Shown here: piece after piece, positions 6,002 to 7,814 of the stretch
Numbering within the stretch: position 1 is the first letter of the stretch
Layout of the letters: the number at the start of each line of letters is the position of its first letter
From: Cyanobacteria bacterium OH_PDB_112
Lineage (GTDB): Bacteria > Cyanobacteriota > Vampirovibrionia > Gastranaerophilales > CAJFVJ01
Reading direction: 5' to 3'
Assembly: GCA_023457295.1 (NCBI GenBank)
Contig: JAEWLZ010000182.1
Location: forward strand, 1 to 7,814
Length of the DNA stretch: 7,814 nt
Made by a program: the position numbers and the translations under genes
Notes under the pieces: model-generated
What the model was told of the DNA's origin: nothing
What the model saw: the letters and a program-made list of their open reading frames with translations, nothing else
Database searches by the model: none

Positions 6002-6040
6002 TTGTATTTAATTGTAACATTTTGCAACAATTAAATACAA
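6002..6040. repeat. Perfect 14-bp inverted repeat upstream of the pentapeptide-repeat gene
   Basis: TTGTATTTAATTGT (6002-6015) and ACAATTAAATACAA (6027-6040) are exact reverse complements separated by 11 bases (AACATTTTGCA). The stem is almost pure AT and no T-run follows directly (AAATAACAACTTTTT comes after), so it is not a standard terminator. It lies about 74 bases before the start codon at 6114. It could be an operator of a dimeric repressor, a 5'-UTR stem-loop, or a relic of a mobile element. Confidence 0.6.
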
Positions 6041-6113
6041 AAATAACAACTTTTTAAATTTACACTTTTTGAACCAGTTAAATTTACTGAAAAATCATAA
6101 GGAATGTATTTTT

Positions 6114-6374
6114 ATGATTAATAAAATCTCGAGATTAAATATTAATAATAGTAGCTATACCAATAAAGAAGATATAAAATATTCTAAATCCTTTTCAAAA
6201 AACTACAGCAATGCATATCCTAATCCAGCATTATTAAAAAGTTATTTTATAAAAAACCCTTCTTTTTGTGGGTTAAAAACTAATTATTATATATTTTCTC
6301 AAGCAGAAAAAAGACTAATCCCTCTTGAACTTAGTCCCAAAATGGTTTTTTACAGATTTGGGAGTCGAAGATAA
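6114..6374 (+). CDS. N-terminal part of the pentapeptide-repeat protein (separate frame)
   Basis: Eighty-six residues from the ATG at 6114, chosen because ATAAGGA stands 10 bases before it. An upstream in-frame ATG at 6069 has no such site. The sequence is rich in N, S, K and Y, without a signal peptide or membrane segment, and carries NPSFCGLKTN (48-57), an F-x-G motif like those in other proteins of the window. It overlaps the long pentapeptide-repeat frame by 50 bases and stops with a short nonsense-looking tail (VFYRFGSRR). The long frame has no start codon with a ribosome binding site of its own. The simplest explanation is one gene with a +1 frame change in the overlap: a single extra base, for example in the T6 run 6346-6351 or the A4 run 6339-6342, or a programmed shift. 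Confidence 0.65.
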   Translation: MINKISRLNINNSSYTNKEDIKYSKSFSKNYSNAYPNPALLKSYFIKNPSFCGLKTNYYIFSQAEKRLIPLELSPKMVFYRFGSRR

Positions 6375-7671
6375 TGCTATCTTTAAATTGGAATGCAATA
6401 TGCCAGATTTAAGGGGAGCTATTTTAGATGGAATGTATCTTAAAGGTGCCAAAATGCCAAAAGCTAATATGCAAGAGTCTTCTCTATATAAAACAAAAAT
6501 ACATGAAAGTGAAATGCAAGGTTCTAATTTTAAATTGGCATATTGCAAAGAAGCAAAATTAAGCCGTTCTGATTTTTCAAACTCAGATTTTTCTGAAGCA
6601 GATATGGAAAAAGTTAATCTTCAAAATACAATTATGAAAAATTGCAATTTTGAAAATGCAAATCTAATGCAAGCTAATATTATAGGCGCAGATTTGTCTG
6701 ATTCTCAAGGACTTACAGGGAAAGTCCTTTTAAATTCTATATATGATGCAACTACAAAATTCCCTGCAGATTTTAACCCATCTGTGTGGATGCGAAAACT
6801 TGAAGCCAATGCAAATTTAGAAAAAAGCTACTTAAGTAATACTTATATCAAAACAAAAGATAATCTTGATTTTGATGATTACTCAAACATAAACTTTAAA
6901 AACTCTCATCTAAAACAAACGACTTTTGTCCAGTTACATATGAAATCTTGTGATTTCCAAAATGCAGATTGCGAGAAAGTTGTATTTAGAGATTGTATTT
7001 TGAGTAATTCCAATTTTAAAAATACAGATTTGGAACGAGCTAATTTTCAAGGAAGTAGGCTTTTAGGAGCTATTTTTGAAGGCAATAGAACTAACCTTAA
7101 AAAAGCCAATTTTATTAGATGTGATTTAAGAGATACTGATTTAAGTAAATTGCAAGAAAGTGCATTACAAGACGCAATATATTCAACGGATACAATTTTT
7201 CCTCATGATTTTGACCCTTTAATAAGTAAAATGAAGTATGCAGGAGCAGGAACTAACTTTTCTGATATGAATTTGTCGGGAACATCTTTTAGAGAAATTG
7301 AATTTTCCAAATCAGGTGTTACAAACCTTAAAAATACCAACTTTAAAAAATCAGATCTTTCAAATTGTTACTTAGAAGGAGTTGAAATGCAAAATTGTAT
7401 TTTTGACAAAGCATACTTGAAAAATGCTAAATTTCAGAAATCGAATTGTGAAGAAGCCTCCTTTAAAGACGCAAAAATGTATAATATAGACTTAACAGAA
7501 ACGAATATGCAGAAAACTGATTTATGCGGAGCAAAATTAAATGGTGCAATATTAAAAGACACTAATTTTGAAAATGCTAAATACGATATTAATACAGAAT
7601 TTCCAGAAGACTTTAACCCTGCAAAAAATAAGATGGTCTTAGTAGAAGCTCAGAAAATTAAGGTGGAATAG
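6325..7671 (+). CDS. Pentapeptide-repeat protein (main part)
   Basis: A 448-residue frame opening at a weak TTG; the true beginning is probably in the preceding frame (start 6114). From residue 27 on, most of the chain is made of five-residue repeats of the A(D/N)LXX kind: DLRGA, ANMQE, SDFSNSDFSEADMEKVNLQN, NCNFENANLMQANIIGADL, ANFQGSRLLGAIFEG, TDLCGAKLNGAIL and others. Such repeats stack into a right-handed square beta-helix. The chain divides into three modules, each ended by Y-x(3)-T-x-F-P-x-D-F-(N/D)-P at residues 140-152, 286-298 and 420-432. There is no membrane segment, secretion signal or catalytic motif. Members of the fold include the gyrase-binding Qnr/MfpA proteins, but nothing here points specifically to gyrase; most bacterial relatives have no known function. 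The repeat assignment is firm; the biochemical role is unknown. Confidence 0.88.
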   Translation: MNLVPKWFFTDLGVEDNAIFKLECNMPDLRGAILDGMYLKGAKMPKANMQESSLYKTKIHESEMQGSNFKLAYCKEAKLSRSDFSNSDFSEADMEKVNLQNTIMKNCNFENANLMQANIIGADLSDSQGLTGKVLLNSIYDATTKFPADFNPSVWMRKLEANANLEKSYLSNTYIKTKDNLDFDDYSNINFKNSHLKQTTFVQLHMKSCDFQNADCEKVVFRDCILSNSNFKNTDLERANFQGSRLLGAIFEGNRTNLKKANFIRCDLRDTDLSKLQESALQDAIYSTDTIFPHDFDPLISKMKYAGAGTNFSDMNLSGTSFREIEFSKSGVTNLKNTNFKKSDLSNCYLEGVEMQNCIFDKAYLKNAKFQKSNCEEASFKDAKMYNIDLTETNMQKTDLCGAKLNGAILKDTNFENAKYDINTEFPEDFNPAKNKMVLVEAQKIKVE

Positions 7672-7678
7672 GTACGAT

Positions 7679-7814
7679 TTGAGAATAAACTTGCATTACT
7701 ATAATTATAAAAATAATATTACTTTCGGAGCAGGTAAAACTACTTTGGATACTGATTTTGATGGCACATATATGCCGAAAGTCTATAATCACGATGTTAT
7801 TTGCCGAAGTAAAC
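7679..7814 (+). CDS. Start of an unknown protein, runs off the window
   Basis: An open frame of 45 codons to the window edge, starting at TTG 7679 only 7 bases after the pentapeptide-repeat gene. The sequence begins MRINLHYYNYKNNITFGAGK and goes on through TTLDTDFDGTYMPKVY. ITFGA repeats the S/T-F-(x)-G pattern found near the N-termini of other proteins here, which supports a real gene start. The ribosome binding site is modest: AGGTGGA (7661-7667), or AGG in the stop-codon region 6 bases before the TTG. GAGKTT is not a full Walker A motif, since the first glycine is missing. Nothing can be said of its function; co-transcription with the preceding gene is likely. Confidence 0.5.
   Translation, partial: MRINLHYYNYKNNITFGAGKTTLDTDFDGTYMPKVYNHDVICRSK

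Larger units (their letters stand above)
5552..6113. other. Gene-poor stretch with element remnants (562 bases)
   Basis: No intact normal-sized gene is visible. From left to right it holds: an AT-only tail after the acetyltransferase gene with TTTTTTGCAAAAAA (a weak palindrome, not a convincing terminator); a small minus-strand ORF; the left end of an IS3-type element with a decayed transposase start; a 9-base direct repeat ATTTGAGAT at 5913-5921 and 5935-5943 (22-base period); possible promoter boxes TTGAGA (5937-5942) with TTATAA (5961-5966), and TATAAT (5975-5980); and a perfect 14-bp inverted repeat. The right part is the leader of the pentapeptide-repeat gene. Confidence 0.6.

Noticed and set aside
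7721..7745. GAGKTT in the partial right-end gene as a Walker A motif
   Set aside because: The leading glycine of GxxxxGK[ST] is missing and no hydrophobic strand precedes it.
1..7814. CRISPR arrays, tRNA or rRNA genes
   Set aside because: No regularly spaced repeats, cloverleaf or conserved rRNA sequence was found on reading both strands.

Overview
The window is AT-rich bacterial DNA. It looks like Candidatus Melainabacteria / Gastranaerophilales (non-photosynthetic relatives of cyanobacteria, mostly from gut metagenomes). That placement is inferred from the low GC, the Shine-Dalgarno starts, and short N-terminal 'S/T/N-F-(x)-G' motifs that recur in several unrelated proteins, a habit I associate with that lineage. 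No rRNA or other taxonomic marker is present to prove it.

Left half (19-4295, minus strand): a tightly packed operon transcribed leftward. The order is a 598-residue multi-pass membrane protein of unknown function, a serine O-acetyltransferase (cysE) with a long N-terminal extension, and a PLP enzyme with the cystathionine beta-synthase layout (catalytic domain plus two CBS domains). Gaps are 2 and 15 bases. CysE makes O-acetylserine, which the PLP enzyme can use with sulfide or homocysteine. Upstream lies the most interesting signal of the window: a possible 17-codon leader peptide, MCCCIMRMRLAGYFCCY, with five cysteine codons. It is followed by two mutually exclusive RNA hairpins, the second with an intrinsic-terminator shape. 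This is the layout of a ribosome-mediated cysteine attenuator.

Middle (4447-5551, plus strand): a DtxR/MntR-family repressor with most metal ligands replaced and a cysteine-rich tail, then a GNAT acetyltransferase of the ArsN2 type behind a good sigma-70-type promoter of its own.

Accessory stretch (5552-6113): no intact gene. It holds a small minus-strand ORF (36 codons, possibly the tail of a broken gene), the left end of an IS3-family element with the first 22 codons of its transposase OrfA, and AT-rich DNA with a perfect 14-bp inverted repeat.

Right end (6114-7814, plus strand): a pentapeptide-repeat protein that appears split by a +1 frameshift near 6319-6374, followed 7 bases later by the start of another gene that runs off the window.
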